A stretch of 64,000 nucleotides of DNA from Ceratorhiza oryzae-sativae (lineage: Eukaryota; Basidiomycota; Agaricomycetes; Cantharellales; Ceratobasidiaceae): contig JARWMV010000251.1 of the NCBI GenBank assembly GCA_030998015.1, positions 124,001 through 188,000 on the forward strand, written 5' to 3'. Each line of letters starts with the position of its first letter. Within the stretch, counting starts at the first letter, position 1. The notes below the pieces were generated by a model. It did no database searches. It was given only the letters and a program-made list of their open reading frames with translations, and had not been told where the DNA came from. Below, piece by piece: positions 48,029 through 57,913 of the stretch. Made by a program: the position numbers and the translations under genes.

Positions 48029-49791
48029 CTAGGTGGCAATACGGAAAGTCTGTTTGACCAAAGCTATGGTATTTGGATCTCCAGTATTCTGCCAATGAGC
48101 GAGACACGTTAGGATTCAATACATTCTGGGGATTCATATGGAACCAAACGTACCTTCGATATCTCGTCACTTATCTTCACACAGGGCTTACCTTCAATTG
48201 AAGAGAGCTTTATCACCATATTTAAGGGCATACTCTTTTCTCCATTGTCCAAGCGCTTGTAATCGTTCGTTAAGAAAGTACCAATGCCAAACGCAGCTGG
48301 TCAATCATGCTTAGGCGGATGTATGCTGTAGTGGCTAGTTACACACCAAGCATTCCGGCTTTATCTGCCACTTTCTTGATCTTGAGGGAGCTTTCTACGT
48401 CCAAGCCGTCAGAAAACACAATGACTTTGGTTCCAGGATCGATTCCCAATTGGTCATAAACGGCTCGAGCTTTAGAGATGTATTCGATTGGATCACCACT
48501 GTCCTGGCGGAGGCCTCTCCAGCGTTTGGCTCGCTCAACGTCTGTGACAAAGTTCTGCGAGACGACCCGGTTCAAGAACCCATCGACAAGTGTGATTTGG
48601 TCGTTTGACTCACTTCCACAAAAGCTTCGGTCGAGAATGTGTCAGTTAACGCAGTGTGTAGAGCGTTCGACTTGGTGGTTGGATAGGTTGCTTCCCACAA
48701 GTCCATCGCGATCCCATTTGCGTTCTTGTATTCGCGAGTTGCCGCAATCTGGATACAGTTTAAGCGCATATTCCATGTATAGAGGTATGCTACCAACCCC
48801 CATAATCCACTCGCTAAAAAGGGGAGCAAATTAAATTTAATCGGACCAAGTAGACAATAGCTTACTGAGCGATCGTTCCAACTGTTACCATTCCGTGCTT
48901 CATGGCAAAGTGTGGCTAGCAGAGAAATCAACCAGTGGCCAATATCAACTCGGTATTGCGTACGTTGCTTGTACTACTGAACCGTCCTGGAATACCTTCC
49001 CCGCTAAACTCTTTGTGTGCCCGAAGGAGACCTTGGATAACCAAATCCTGACCATGGTATGACCTACGCCTTCTTGTGCCAAAGTCGCTGAACGAAAGGC
49101 CGCTCTGGATTAGCTGTTTTGCCTTTTCATATGCAAGCTCTAGATAAAAATGGTCAATTACATGAAACGAAAACAAAACTACACAACAAAATACCTTCTT
49201 GGCCATCATATGACCAGTCCTTATCCACAGTCAAGAAGAATGCCTCGCTGAGAATAGACATCACCGGTACTTCGTATAGGATTGTTTCGACCCAGAGTCC
49301 CGATATTTCGATCGATATTTGTCCAAAATTGGGCTCTTTTGTTACGTGGAATTCTACGTTCACTTGCTCCCTGGGTCGGAAGCGGTACGAGCTGAGATAG
49401 GTGATGTAATCCTCCGTAAAGTAAGGGCAATGCTTCTTCAACCAGGCTACCTCTTGGTCCTGAAGCTTGAGTTCCACCAGACCTGTTATTAGAATATAGT
49501 GAGGCAATTGGGACGTAATAAATCTTAGCATAAGTAGCTCACGGTCGATTGATTCCTTTACCAACTCAAAGCATTGCCTGGAGAACAGCTTTTCCTTGGA
49601 TCGATTGGTGAAAGTGTATGTTACATTGCTTTTTGGGAAGTGTTGTAGAACAGCCTGTTGCATCGTAAGCTACATGATGGAACTATTAGTGGTCTTCATC
49701 ACGGTCAAATGAACCGGTCGCGTGCCTTGTACAAATCAGTGTCGAGGATGGACCTTGGTCGAAAATCTTCCATATTGTCAAAATCAGCCAT
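48029..49791 (-). CDS. Nicotinate phosphoribosyltransferase
   Basis: Makes nicotinate mononucleotide from nicotinate and PRPP, the first step of NAD salvage (yeast Npt1). Start ATG at 49791. The N-terminal ILDTDLYK-LTMQQAVLQHFP crosses an intron with a GC donor (49670-49725, gcacgc), needed to keep the family motif. Then VTYTFTNRSKEKLFS, the large segment FEISGLWVETILYEVPVMSI with ISIEISGLW, LSFSDFGTRRRRSYHGQDLV (substrate-binding basic motif), HGMVTVGTIAQ, EWIMG-IAATREYKNANGI, DTFSTEAFVENF, RGLRQDSGDP with the catalytic region, and VIVFSDGLDVESSLKIKKVA. It ends GDPNTIALVKQTFRIAT at TAG 48029. Around ten introns. No frame break seen. Cytosolic or nuclear. Confidence 0.93.
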
Positions 49792-50082
49792 CGTATCGAA
49801 AACGCTTCGCTCGGTTGGTGGTGGTCAGTAATAAACGCCTGGATATGTGAAAGCTGATCGATCACCAGCGCTTTGTCGGGCTTGTGGGAGATGAAGTGTC
49901 ATGCTGACAGGGAGAAACCCAAAAGCCCTCCGCTGTAGCCTTATCTTATCTCATCCTTAGAGTCGGTTCCGAATTATGTAAACACCAAACAACAATGTCC
50001 ACCCGAACAGTCAATAAATACACGCGTTTATCTCGTAACCATATGTAGAGAAGAGCATTAGTCATAATTAACGTCGCGTACG

Positions 50083-51772
50083 TTAAATCCTTGCAAGCTT
50101 TTCCTTCAATTGAGAGAAATCACCGCTATTCGCCCAGCAAGCGCTCCAATCCACCAGTGCGTCTGCATTCGCTCTGCCAGAAAAGTTTAGATCGAGTATT
50201 ATAAAACAAAAGGCGGTAACATACTGTGCACGCTGATCATACACTATTCGTTTAGATTGATCGGGTGGAGCCCAACCTTCAACTTCTTCATGCAACAAGG
50301 TTTCGTAAACTGACGACACAACCGACGCCAGGGTAGTCTGCCGGGCTATTAGCCCACGTCGGCTGCCAGGCGAAGGCGATGGTGAAGGAGACCCTGGGGG
50401 AGAACCATCGATCTCACAACTTGGGCACTTGATGAACTCTGCGGCATGAGTTAGGTTTGGTGCATCGACTGGCCACGAATCGAGTATATGCCGAACGATA
50501 CATAAACAACAGAAAGAATGCCCACAGTGAGTATTTGTAAGAGCATGAGGGTCGATCCTACGGATAGGTGATTAGTTGAAAACCAACGACAAAAGCTGGT
50601 TATACGCACATAAGTTCTGAACAACTGTAACAAACGAAAAAGGAAAAAGTCAGCTCACATATTCACAGACAACACAGATCAAGACGTTCAGCCCGCATAC
50701 ACCAAGCACAGACTCAAACGCACTCGAGGAAGCCCGACCCACAGTTCACACCGTATTTTCTCCATCAAATCATTCAGCACGTCTGCCGCCAGCGTACGTG
50801 TCGTCTCGGTCGACGCCTGGCGTTTGGTTCGCTTGGCTGCTGGGAGCACAAGGTCGTAGCCATTGGATCGAACATCACCGCCACTTTCTCGGTCCCGTGC
50901 TCGGCCTCGTGTAATCTCTTCCGTCATGAATAGCCTGGCACCCAAGGGAGTATAATGTGGGCTGCCGACATTTTGATATGGACGTTCAGGAGACGGAGAA
51001 CCCCACTGCTGTGCGAGTGATTCGAGCCCAAGCTCTAGCGTATTCTTGTGCTTGCGCGGAGGGCTAGGCGTTCGAGGGTTATTGAGTAGACCGAGTGCTG
51101 AAGCCTTTGGAGACCCCACGCGAGAACCTCCGGGAAATTCGACGGGTATAGCGGGGGGTGGAAGCGAACTAAAGCTAAGGGGTGCATGCATGCCACCAAA
51201 GGGACGAGGGCTTGTAAGAGGAGAAAGAGTTGCTCCCATACCAGCTCCGGAGCTCGCAAAGTTGATAAACTCGCGCAGCTCAAAGGATTCGTTGGCTCTC
51301 GAGAACGTGAGGGATGCGAGAGCCTCCTCAGCATGAGGGTGGATGGGGTCGATTATGAGTTTCTCCCGATCGGCAATCGCATCGTCTACCGCCTTGGAAT
51401 CGCCGAGTACGATGAAGGTGCGAACCCCTGAGCTGTCGAAAAAATAGCCAGCATCGTGTCTGAAGCAGCGCGATGAACACCGAGCCAAGTTTTACGGGTT
51501 AAAGGAAATCTAGTTACCCGTTAAGCCTATCGCAAAGCGCCTCTAACGCGTCTCTGAGCTGGTCTTCTTGGAAGCTTCAGGGGTGCAGATGGCGAAAAAA
51601 TGAAGAAACTTCGACGACACCTGTTATCAGTAGCAACATACCTCAGAGTAGGGCCCGAAATTTCGAGGATATGTTCCTCCGGTATCTCTTTAAATGGCGG
51701 CAGCGGAGGGTGGCCAACCTGGACCTTTGGCGGCTGTTTTGGCGGCGAGCCGAAGATATCTCTCCCATTCAT
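50083..51772 (-). CDS. RING-finger protein, probable ubiquitin ligase
   Basis: Likely E3 ubiquitin ligase by its RING; substrate unknown. Start at 51772 (MNGRDIFGSPPKQPP). The N-terminal part has EEHILEISGPTL-SFQEDQLRDALEALCD and GYFFDSSGVRTFIVLG, with no domain I recognise, followed by a disordered Pro/Ser-rich middle. The RING is split over three exons: KIRCEL, a 15-nt microexon (50610-50624) and the next exon, giving RCELCSELMIDPHALTNTHC, then GHSFCCLC and, after about 25 residues, CPSC. The C-x2-C, C-x-H-x2-C-x2-C and C-x2-C pattern is complete. It then has a Pro/Ser run (SPPGSPSPSPSPGS), a C-terminal helix (TLASVVSSVYETLLHEEVEG) and WSACWANSGDFSQLKEKLAR. Stop at 50083. Confidence 0.82.
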
Positions 51773-51966
51773 ACCAGTGAAGAAATAGTCCTAGATCATA
51801 CAACAGTATACAAGAGAATTATAAGGTAAAAACGCGCGAAAAAGACGTCAAGCCAGATTAAAGGGTCGGAAAGCAAGATCAAGTCCAGCAAGCTCTGGAT
51901 CCTAACAGGCGCAGTGACCAATTCTCTCACGTGATCGGCTATTTTTCCGAATATATATGTTTAATT

Positions 51967-51997
51967 AGCTACATCAATACAAGGTCAAACCGCTCGG
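51967..51997 (+). repeat. Direct repeat, unit 1 of 2
   Basis: A 31-bp word beginning AGCTACATCAATACAAGG and ending CGCTCGG. It matches the unit at 52080-52110 at 28 of 31 positions, 113 bp apart. Flanking sequence (a GATC-containing word and TATA-rich run before, a purine-rich stretch after) is similar too, so the true duplicated length is probably about 75 bp. Confidence 0.7.
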
Positions 51998-52079
51998 AGG
52001 AAAAAGAGAAGAATAGACAGGGCGAGAAGAGGAATAATAAAATTAGTCAGAGGGGATCAGCTTATATATATATTTAACG

Positions 52080-52110
52080 AGCTACATGAACACAAGGTCA
52101 AACCGCCCGG
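52080..52110 (+). repeat. Direct repeat, unit 2 of 2
   Basis: Second copy of the 31-bp word, beginning AGCTACATGAACACAAGG and ending CGCCCGG. Its two T-to-C differences and one C-to-G difference from the first unit suggest an old duplication. Confidence 0.7.
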
Positions 52111-52340
52111 GGAGAGGAAAGAGACATGATGTGAGGAGGGGAAGTGAAATGGATGTCATGTGATCAGCTCGACCATCATTCTCAACTCCAACCACAATGA
52201 CGATGATCTGACGCATTCACCCTCCGGTCTTACGGCTGCTCCTGTGTTACTGAATCCCGCCCCGCTGTACCCCGCATACGTCACGTATGTATGGATTGTA
52301 ACCATACATGACATCATGCACTCCACCCCAGGTGTTGGTC

Positions 52341-52347
52341 TATATAA
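52341..52347 (+). promoter_or_regulatory. TATA box of the LEA-like gene
   Basis: TATATAA 85 bp before the ATG at 52426, with a pyrimidine-rich CACTCACTACTCTCAAC stretch between, a typical arrangement for a strongly regulated fungal gene. Confidence 0.6.
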
Positions 52348-52425
52348 ACCACCTTTTCGTCGCAGATTAAGGCTACACTCACTACTCTCAACAATTCTAT
52401 ACTAAATCCAAAATTTCAATTCATA

Positions 52426-53380
52426 ATGGAGACCGCTTCCCGTCAGCCCGCTGATGGTACGTTGCAGATTAACTTGATTGCTTCAATTATCCAACTAACC
52501 TTGCTGGCAGCCGTTTACAACAGGCACGCCATGTCGACTGGTTACACTGAGAACAACGCCGCTCATGGTGCACAAGTTCCCGGCACCGGCCCTGCTGGTA
52601 CTACCTCCACTGGCTCTGAGGCCCCGGGATACTTACAACAAGCACGCGAAACTCTTGCTTCTGTGGCTGAAACCGTCCAAAACGCTGTTGGGATTGGTGA
52701 GCCTGTTTGCACCTAGGCTTACGTTGGTATCTCATTCTGCTTAACAGAGACCCCTGCATCGACGTTGCACGCAATCGCAGATAATGCAAAGATCCAGACT
52801 TCGATGCCGACCACTGAAAAGGACGGCGCCCTTCCAGGCGAGCACGTAGGGGGCGTGGGCGCTCTCCCCGGAAAGGTTGACGAGGCGGGTGTTGCACGCC
52901 TCCCGGACGAGCGCACTAGCGTACCAAGTCGCGAGTACGAGGGAACCTACCCGGGCGAGAAGGTCGGAGGTGTTGGTGCCCTTCCAGGAAAGCAAACGGA
53001 GACTGGCGTTGCCATCCTGCCTGATGAGCGAGGTGGGTTGGCACCTCCACCTAAACGTTCAACGTGTTGACGATCATCAAACAGCTGCCGAGGAGAAGGC
53101 CGGAGTCGAGGCTTCTACTTTTGCCGCGGCCCACCCCAAGTCTGAAAATCCAGACAAGACCGATCTGAAGACGGCCGCTGCCCACCCAGTCGAGACTGCT
53201 AAGCAGGCACGCCGCGGTTCGACGTCCTCATCTTCATCCTCTGAAGAAGAGGGTGTTGACAAGTCGCACAAAAAGATATCCCTTAAGAACAAGGTTGCTG
53301 GTGCGATCAAGGTTGCGCATGGAAAAGTCAAGAAGGACGAGGAGAAGATTGCCGAGGGGCAGGCTCTTCGTGGCCACTAG
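52426..53380 (+). CDS. LEA-like stress protein with LPDER repeats
   Basis: Hydrophilic, probably disordered protein of a type common in basidiomycetes and likely linked to desiccation or osmotic stress; biochemical role unknown. Start at 52426 (METASRQPAD), then an intron and YNRHAMSTGYTENNAAHGA. An amphipathic helix follows (YLQQARETLASVAETVQNAV), then TPASTLHAIADNAKIQTSM. Two repeats: EHVGGVGALPGK...GVARLPDER and EKVGGVGALPGK...GVAILPDER. An intron (gtgggt...aacag, near 53031-53083) joins DER to AAEEKAGVEASTFAAAHP; without it the frame would stop at 53068. The end has a Ser run with EEEGVDKSH and a basic C-terminal helix KNKVAGAIKVAHGKVKKDEE, reminiscent of CsbD-type tails. The TATA promoter fits induced expression. 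Confidence 0.75.
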
Positions 53381-53979
53381 ACTCTTACTGTCTTGTTAAC
53401 GCATAATGATGTCACGACCTGAACCCACTGTATTAATACCTTGATAATATTGTACATCAATACCAAACGTAGTGTATCATGTCCTCGAGCCCCGAAATGC
53501 TGCGCGTCTACACCCTGAAAACTGCCCTTTGTGTCCAAACAACACCCGCCACGGCTGCGCTCGCTTCAGCGCACCGCATCTCAAACATGCCAAGCATCCC
53601 TTGCTCCCACGTCACATATTGGACTGTTTCACCTATCCAGTAAGCCCAAAAAAGGTGCGAACACCCTGTGTATTGTATTTGGTCCCAATGTCGTCCCGTT
53701 GTTATAGCAAACAATGGAACCATCTGCATGACGCCCCGAGGCTGGAATTCGAACTAGATAAAATGACCGAAGGAACCGGGTGATCCCCCCTGGACCTTGA
53801 TGGCTCTATGACCTGCCCTTGGATGATATAAGTTTGACACGTGTAGTGGGATTCGGTATTCTGCCTTTTTAATTCACTTTCACTCTCAAGTTCGCGCACC
53901 GGTTTTGCGCTTTGATATTTCACTTTTTCTTTATCTTCTTCTTCTTCGACTACGACTTTACTTTACGGCCTGCTTCAAG
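53381..53979. other. Intergenic, 600 bp
   Basis: No gene evidence. Frames on both strands (53472-53783 plus, 53508-53923 minus) lack motifs. The right end, a T/C-rich stretch near 53915-53960, is likely the promoter and leader of the membrane-protein gene. Confidence 0.4.
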
Positions 53980-55467
53980 ATGACGACCGCCTGGGCTGGG
54001 TACCGGTATACTCTTTTTAGTAAGTGTACCAGATGAAATCGCGTCGAAGCCAGGTATTAATTTAGCCGGGCGTAGCATTTTTGCTCCTCGACCCTGCCTT
54101 TGTCCTCATCCTATCTGCACAAAATATAGAAACTGGAGGGCTGACCGGGGGAGGGCGTAAGTTTTCAACGAGTTCCCTTTATGCAGTTCATCTCACGGGC
54201 TTTTCTAGAGAAATCGCATATATACACACTCATTGTATCGATATTCAGCACTTTCTTTCTCGGACTCATGTAAGTCGTTCCGAGAACTTCCCAATGGGCC
54301 TTAGTGACGTGGACGCAAGATTGTGGTTCGATCTCGTGAAAAAGGTCTCTGTTATCTCGGAAGTACGCTGGGAACTTATCTGGATCGCGACCATCACTTT
54401 ATTTAATATAAGCGAGTTCACCAACACGATTCCCAGACTGTAAAACTGACCTAGAGCTAGTTGGGGTTGCATCTGTTGCTTCGAACCGGCCGGCACCAGC
54501 TACTTGCACTCGTGCAGGTAAAGTACCGCTCGTGCCGTTGTTTTACATGCCGTACTTACTTTATCAAAAGATTCAGACTGGAACATATGCTCAGCTAGCG
54601 GGGGGATAATTGCTCTACTCGTTCTTGCTACTATAGCTCGTAAGTGCCGTATCGTTTCGGCTTGATCTTCGCTAACCATCGTCTGGCCTAGTCGTTATAC
54701 ACGGTTTCACACTTGTCGTCATGGTTATCCGCCAGAGTGGCAAAACGCCTCTGTCGATCTGGCCATTCATGGCCCGGGAACTGCCGCACGCTTTTGAACC
54801 TACTCCACCTGCTCCCGATTTTGCACCAGGCATCACAGGCCCAACCACGACGGGTCGAATGACTGAAGTTGATCTTGGGCGCCCCAAGTCGCTTCCTCCT
54901 GTTCTGCAGCCTACGCCACCGCCTGCGGCAATCAGTCGAGACCCGTTTACGTTTAGCACTATTTCTTCGCTCCTCAACATGGGGTCGGTTCAAGACGGGG
55001 AGGGAATGACGCCGAGAGGGTATCAGTTGTACGACGCGCCAGTCACGCCAATCCCCGTCGCGCGGCCGCCTATTCAAAGAGCGTTTGAGCATGTGTCGAG
55101 GTCGGATTCGTCGGGTCACGGTGGGTTCCGGAGCGCGACGTCTGCATATTTCGCGTCTACACCCGTGTACGAGCGGTTTGCACGAGGAGGCAGGGACACG
55201 GAGATACCATCGCTGCCGCCCAAGCTAGCGCCCTCTCCAACGATGATACCCGCTCGGCCGCGTCGAAAGGAGGGGGACTTTGTGCCATGGCATGTGAGGG
55301 ACGAGTTTGACCTTCGTCGGGCGAGAACAGTGGGCGAGCGAGACAGGGAGCCCGCTGCTGCACGAGACCCGAATAATGCGAAAACTCTGCCTCTTCGAAT
55401 CCGTCCTCCGCGCATTGAGCCGGGGTCGCTTCCCAATCCCAATAGGCACCGTGGGAGTCGAGACTGA
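53980..55467 (+). CDS. Four-helix membrane protein with long cytoplasmic tail, MARVEL-like
   Basis: No precise function. The start at 53980 gives MTTAWAGYRYTLF, a short lead-in. Three to four hydrophobic helices lie in small exons: VAFLLLDPAFVLILSA, SYIYTLIVSIFSTFF-type, RWELIWIATITLFNISEF and ASGGIIALLVLATIALVIHG. The RWELIW motif at a helix start is common in fungal MARVEL-type proteins. The last exon is a 240-residue hydrophilic tail rich in Pro, Arg and Ser, with RTVGERDREPAARD and DLGRPKSLPPVLQPTPPP. Introns are near 54002-54052, 54158-54209, 54269-54350 and more; their exact limits are only moderately sure. Possible plasma-membrane organiser, by inference. Confidence 0.6.
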
Positions 55468-55701
55468 TGGGGTTGTGTCGCTCGCTGTATGCGTGCATAT
55501 AGATGTACATTAACAGAAAGCAATTAAGCGCAGCGTTACATGTAACGTGGGCCAAGGGGGATGGACCCTACCCTCAACAAAGCAAGACACGGTATCCCAC
55601 ATCCATCGGCTCACGACTCACGACCAACGTTTTTTTGCTGACGATCTTCTTTACGAACATCTGACTCGCATCTAATACTACACTACTAGTTTTCTTTCTA
55701 A

Positions 55702-57565
55702 ATGTCCAATAACCAGCAGATGCCCGACATGTCCCAACTCAGCCTGCAAAACTCGTCGCCCCCGCGCTCCATCGGCCGCTTCGAGCAGCACGCCAACACG
55801 TTTGACGGTGTTCGTTCGGCCGCAGCTGGCTATCACTACTCGAATTCGCCCCCTACTCAGAGCCTCGGTGTCGGCGTGCTGGGCATGCAAAACGCGACTA
55901 TTGCGACTTCTCCGCTCAAGAGCAAGCCGAGCCGAGCCGGGCTCCCCTCGGTACGTTTCTATCCTTTTTTTCAAGAGTGATTTTTTTTTCTTTTGTCGTT
56001 GACTGGTCTGTGTTCGTTTTTCCGATAGGCGTGGCTCGAGCAAGGTGGGATCGCGCCTGATGAGCGTTCGTTTTCGCCGCCACAGACCAGCGATATTTCG
56101 TCGGGTGGAACATCGCCACCTCACCACCACTTGCAAACCCCGCAGTCGATGGGCATGAACAGCTTGTCGAGCCCGATAGATGATGAGATCATTCCTACCG
56201 CAATCGTGATCAAGAATATCCCGTTTACTGTCAAGCGCGAGACATTGCTCGATATTATTGTGCGTTTTTCGCGCGTCTTACGAGGCAGAGAATGAGTATA
56301 CTGATTGCCCGGACAGAGCTCTTTGTCGATTCCGACCCCATACGCGTTCAACTACCACTTGGATACACAGGGCCAGTTCCGTGGCCTTGCTTTTGCCAAT
56401 TTCCGTCAGCCGGCCGATGCGGATGCAGTCGTGGCCGCACTGAACGGGTTCGATGTCCAGGGCCGCAAGCTTCGAGTCGAGTACAAAAAGGTGCTCCAGG
56501 CTGGCGAAAAGGAACGGATCGAACGTGAAAAGGCCATCCGGCGCATGCGCTCGATGCAAATGGAAAAGGAGCGGAGCCAATTGTTGCCCTCGACCTCGCC
56601 TGGAAATAACGAGTGGGACGACTTTGGCGCACAGGCCGGCGGCAATGGTGGGGCTTATTTGTCTCCCAGCCGCACGTATTCAACCGGTCAAGTTGGGCTG
56701 AGCCATCAGCTTCAACAGCTCCCGTCGATGCATTCACCTCCGCCCCAGCCTGTGCAGATGCCAACTCCGACTCCTTCGCAGCAGTCGGCCAAGTCTGCGT
56801 CGAACGAGCTAGACATGAACGATCCGTCGACGCTCGAGATCTATTCGCGTATCTTGGTATTCAAGGAAGATCACATGCGAGACGAGCTCGCGTTTTCGCG
56901 TAGCCTGAGTCCGAAGCAGCGCCGGGTCGTGCATCTGGTTGCGCAGAAGCTCGGAGTTTATCACTACTCGGTTGGCGAGGGCGAGAATCGATATGCGGTC
57001 GTGACGCGGATCGAGCGCGAGAACAGGGTGGGTGTGGTGTGGGGTGTGTGCTTGGAGTCGAGACTGACAGGATTGATAGACCCCGATCACGCGGCACGCT
57101 TCTCAGACTCTGTCGCGTGCCGCTTCGTCCTACCTGACGCCGTCCCCGACCGCACCCTCGCTGCGTGTGAAAAAGTCGATGCCGGACATGAAGTCGCTGC
57201 ACACCCCACCATCGGCGAGCCGGTTGCAGCCGCGTGCGTCCAACGGCAACATCCGCGAAGGATTTGCGACGATTAGCGCAGCGTCGCCTCGCCGCCCATC
57301 GGTCGCGACGACGTTTGGGAGCATGTTTGGGAGCGGTGGGATGGGCTCTGCCGGGGGTGCGGGCGAGCGAGGCTATGGAGGAGTCGGGATGGGCGTGCCG
57401 CCAGTGCCGTCGCTTCCGTCTGCCAATGAGAGTGGACTAGGCGGGGGCGCTGCGGGCCAGTCAAGTGTGATGAGGCAGCCTCGCGGGCCTGGAGCTGGCG
57501 GGTTTGGGCGTCGTCCGACCGGCGAACGGCTCGAGGCGCGCAGCCACGAACCGTTGGAGATGTAG
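55702..57565 (+). CDS. RNA-binding protein with RRM and R3H domains, PIN4/Cip2-like
   Basis: Related to yeast Pin4 and fission-yeast Cip1/Cip2, RRM proteins linked to mRNA control and cell-cycle or stress signalling. The disordered N-terminus carries MSQLSLQNSSPPRSIGRFE. The RRM begins AIVIKNIPFTVKRETLLDII (RNP2) and, after an intron, SSLSIPTPYAFNYHLD; GQFRGLAFANFRQPADADAV gives RNP1, then ALNGFDVQGRKLRVEYKKV. A basic helix ERIEREKAIRRMRSMQMEKE follows, a Gln/Pro-rich linker, and an R3H-type segment ELAFSRSLSPKQRRVVHLVA with KLGVYHYSVGEGENRYAVVT. After the intron near 57028-57079 the tail is Ser/Gly/Pro-rich (TPITRHASQTLSR, GFATISAASPRRPS). Stop at 57565. All exons in phase. Confidence 0.9.
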
Positions 57566-57913
57566 ATTACAAGATCTGTGCTATTTTTCTTTTTCTTTTT
57601 GTTCGTATTCGTTTGTCCGCGCAGTCTATGTGAACACTATGTCTGGAATCGATAGAGAGCGATTTAAACCCGAGCTGCCCTGAGGGCCCTGAGTGCGGAA
57701 GCGCGACCTGTCAGTAGGCCCGGCTGGTGCTGGGCTCGACCAGAACTCGGTGGGGTGCGTGTGTTACATGGACTCGAGACGGGCACCATGCGATGCCCAG
57801 ACAAACGGTGTGTTGATTTGCATTAATAGCCTGCACCTGCCCACCACCGCCGCCGCTGCCGCTGCCCGGGCTGACACCATCCCTTGGTCTGCTCGCTCGT
57901 CCCATCGCGCTCA
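57566..57913. other. Intergenic, 348 bp
   Basis: Spacer between two plus-strand genes: 3' flank of the RNA-binding gene with a T/C-rich run (57583-57612), then the probable promoter of the PP4R1-like gene. No coding evidence. Confidence 0.4.

Larger units (their letters stand above)
51773..52425. other. Intergenic, promoter of the LEA-like gene
   Basis: Divergent spacer between the RING gene (minus) and the LEA-like gene (plus). It carries an imperfect direct repeat, listed separately, and the words GTGATCGGCT, GGATCAGCTT and TGATCAGCTC at 51931, 52054 and 52160. Several AGGGG/CCCCT words (for example 52050-52055 and 52136-52141) recall stress-response elements. No coding signal. Confidence 0.5.

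Noticed and set aside
53031..53083. Apparent stop and frame change in the LEA-like gene
   Set aside because: A clean intron (gtgggt...aacag) removes the stop and joins both parts in frame.
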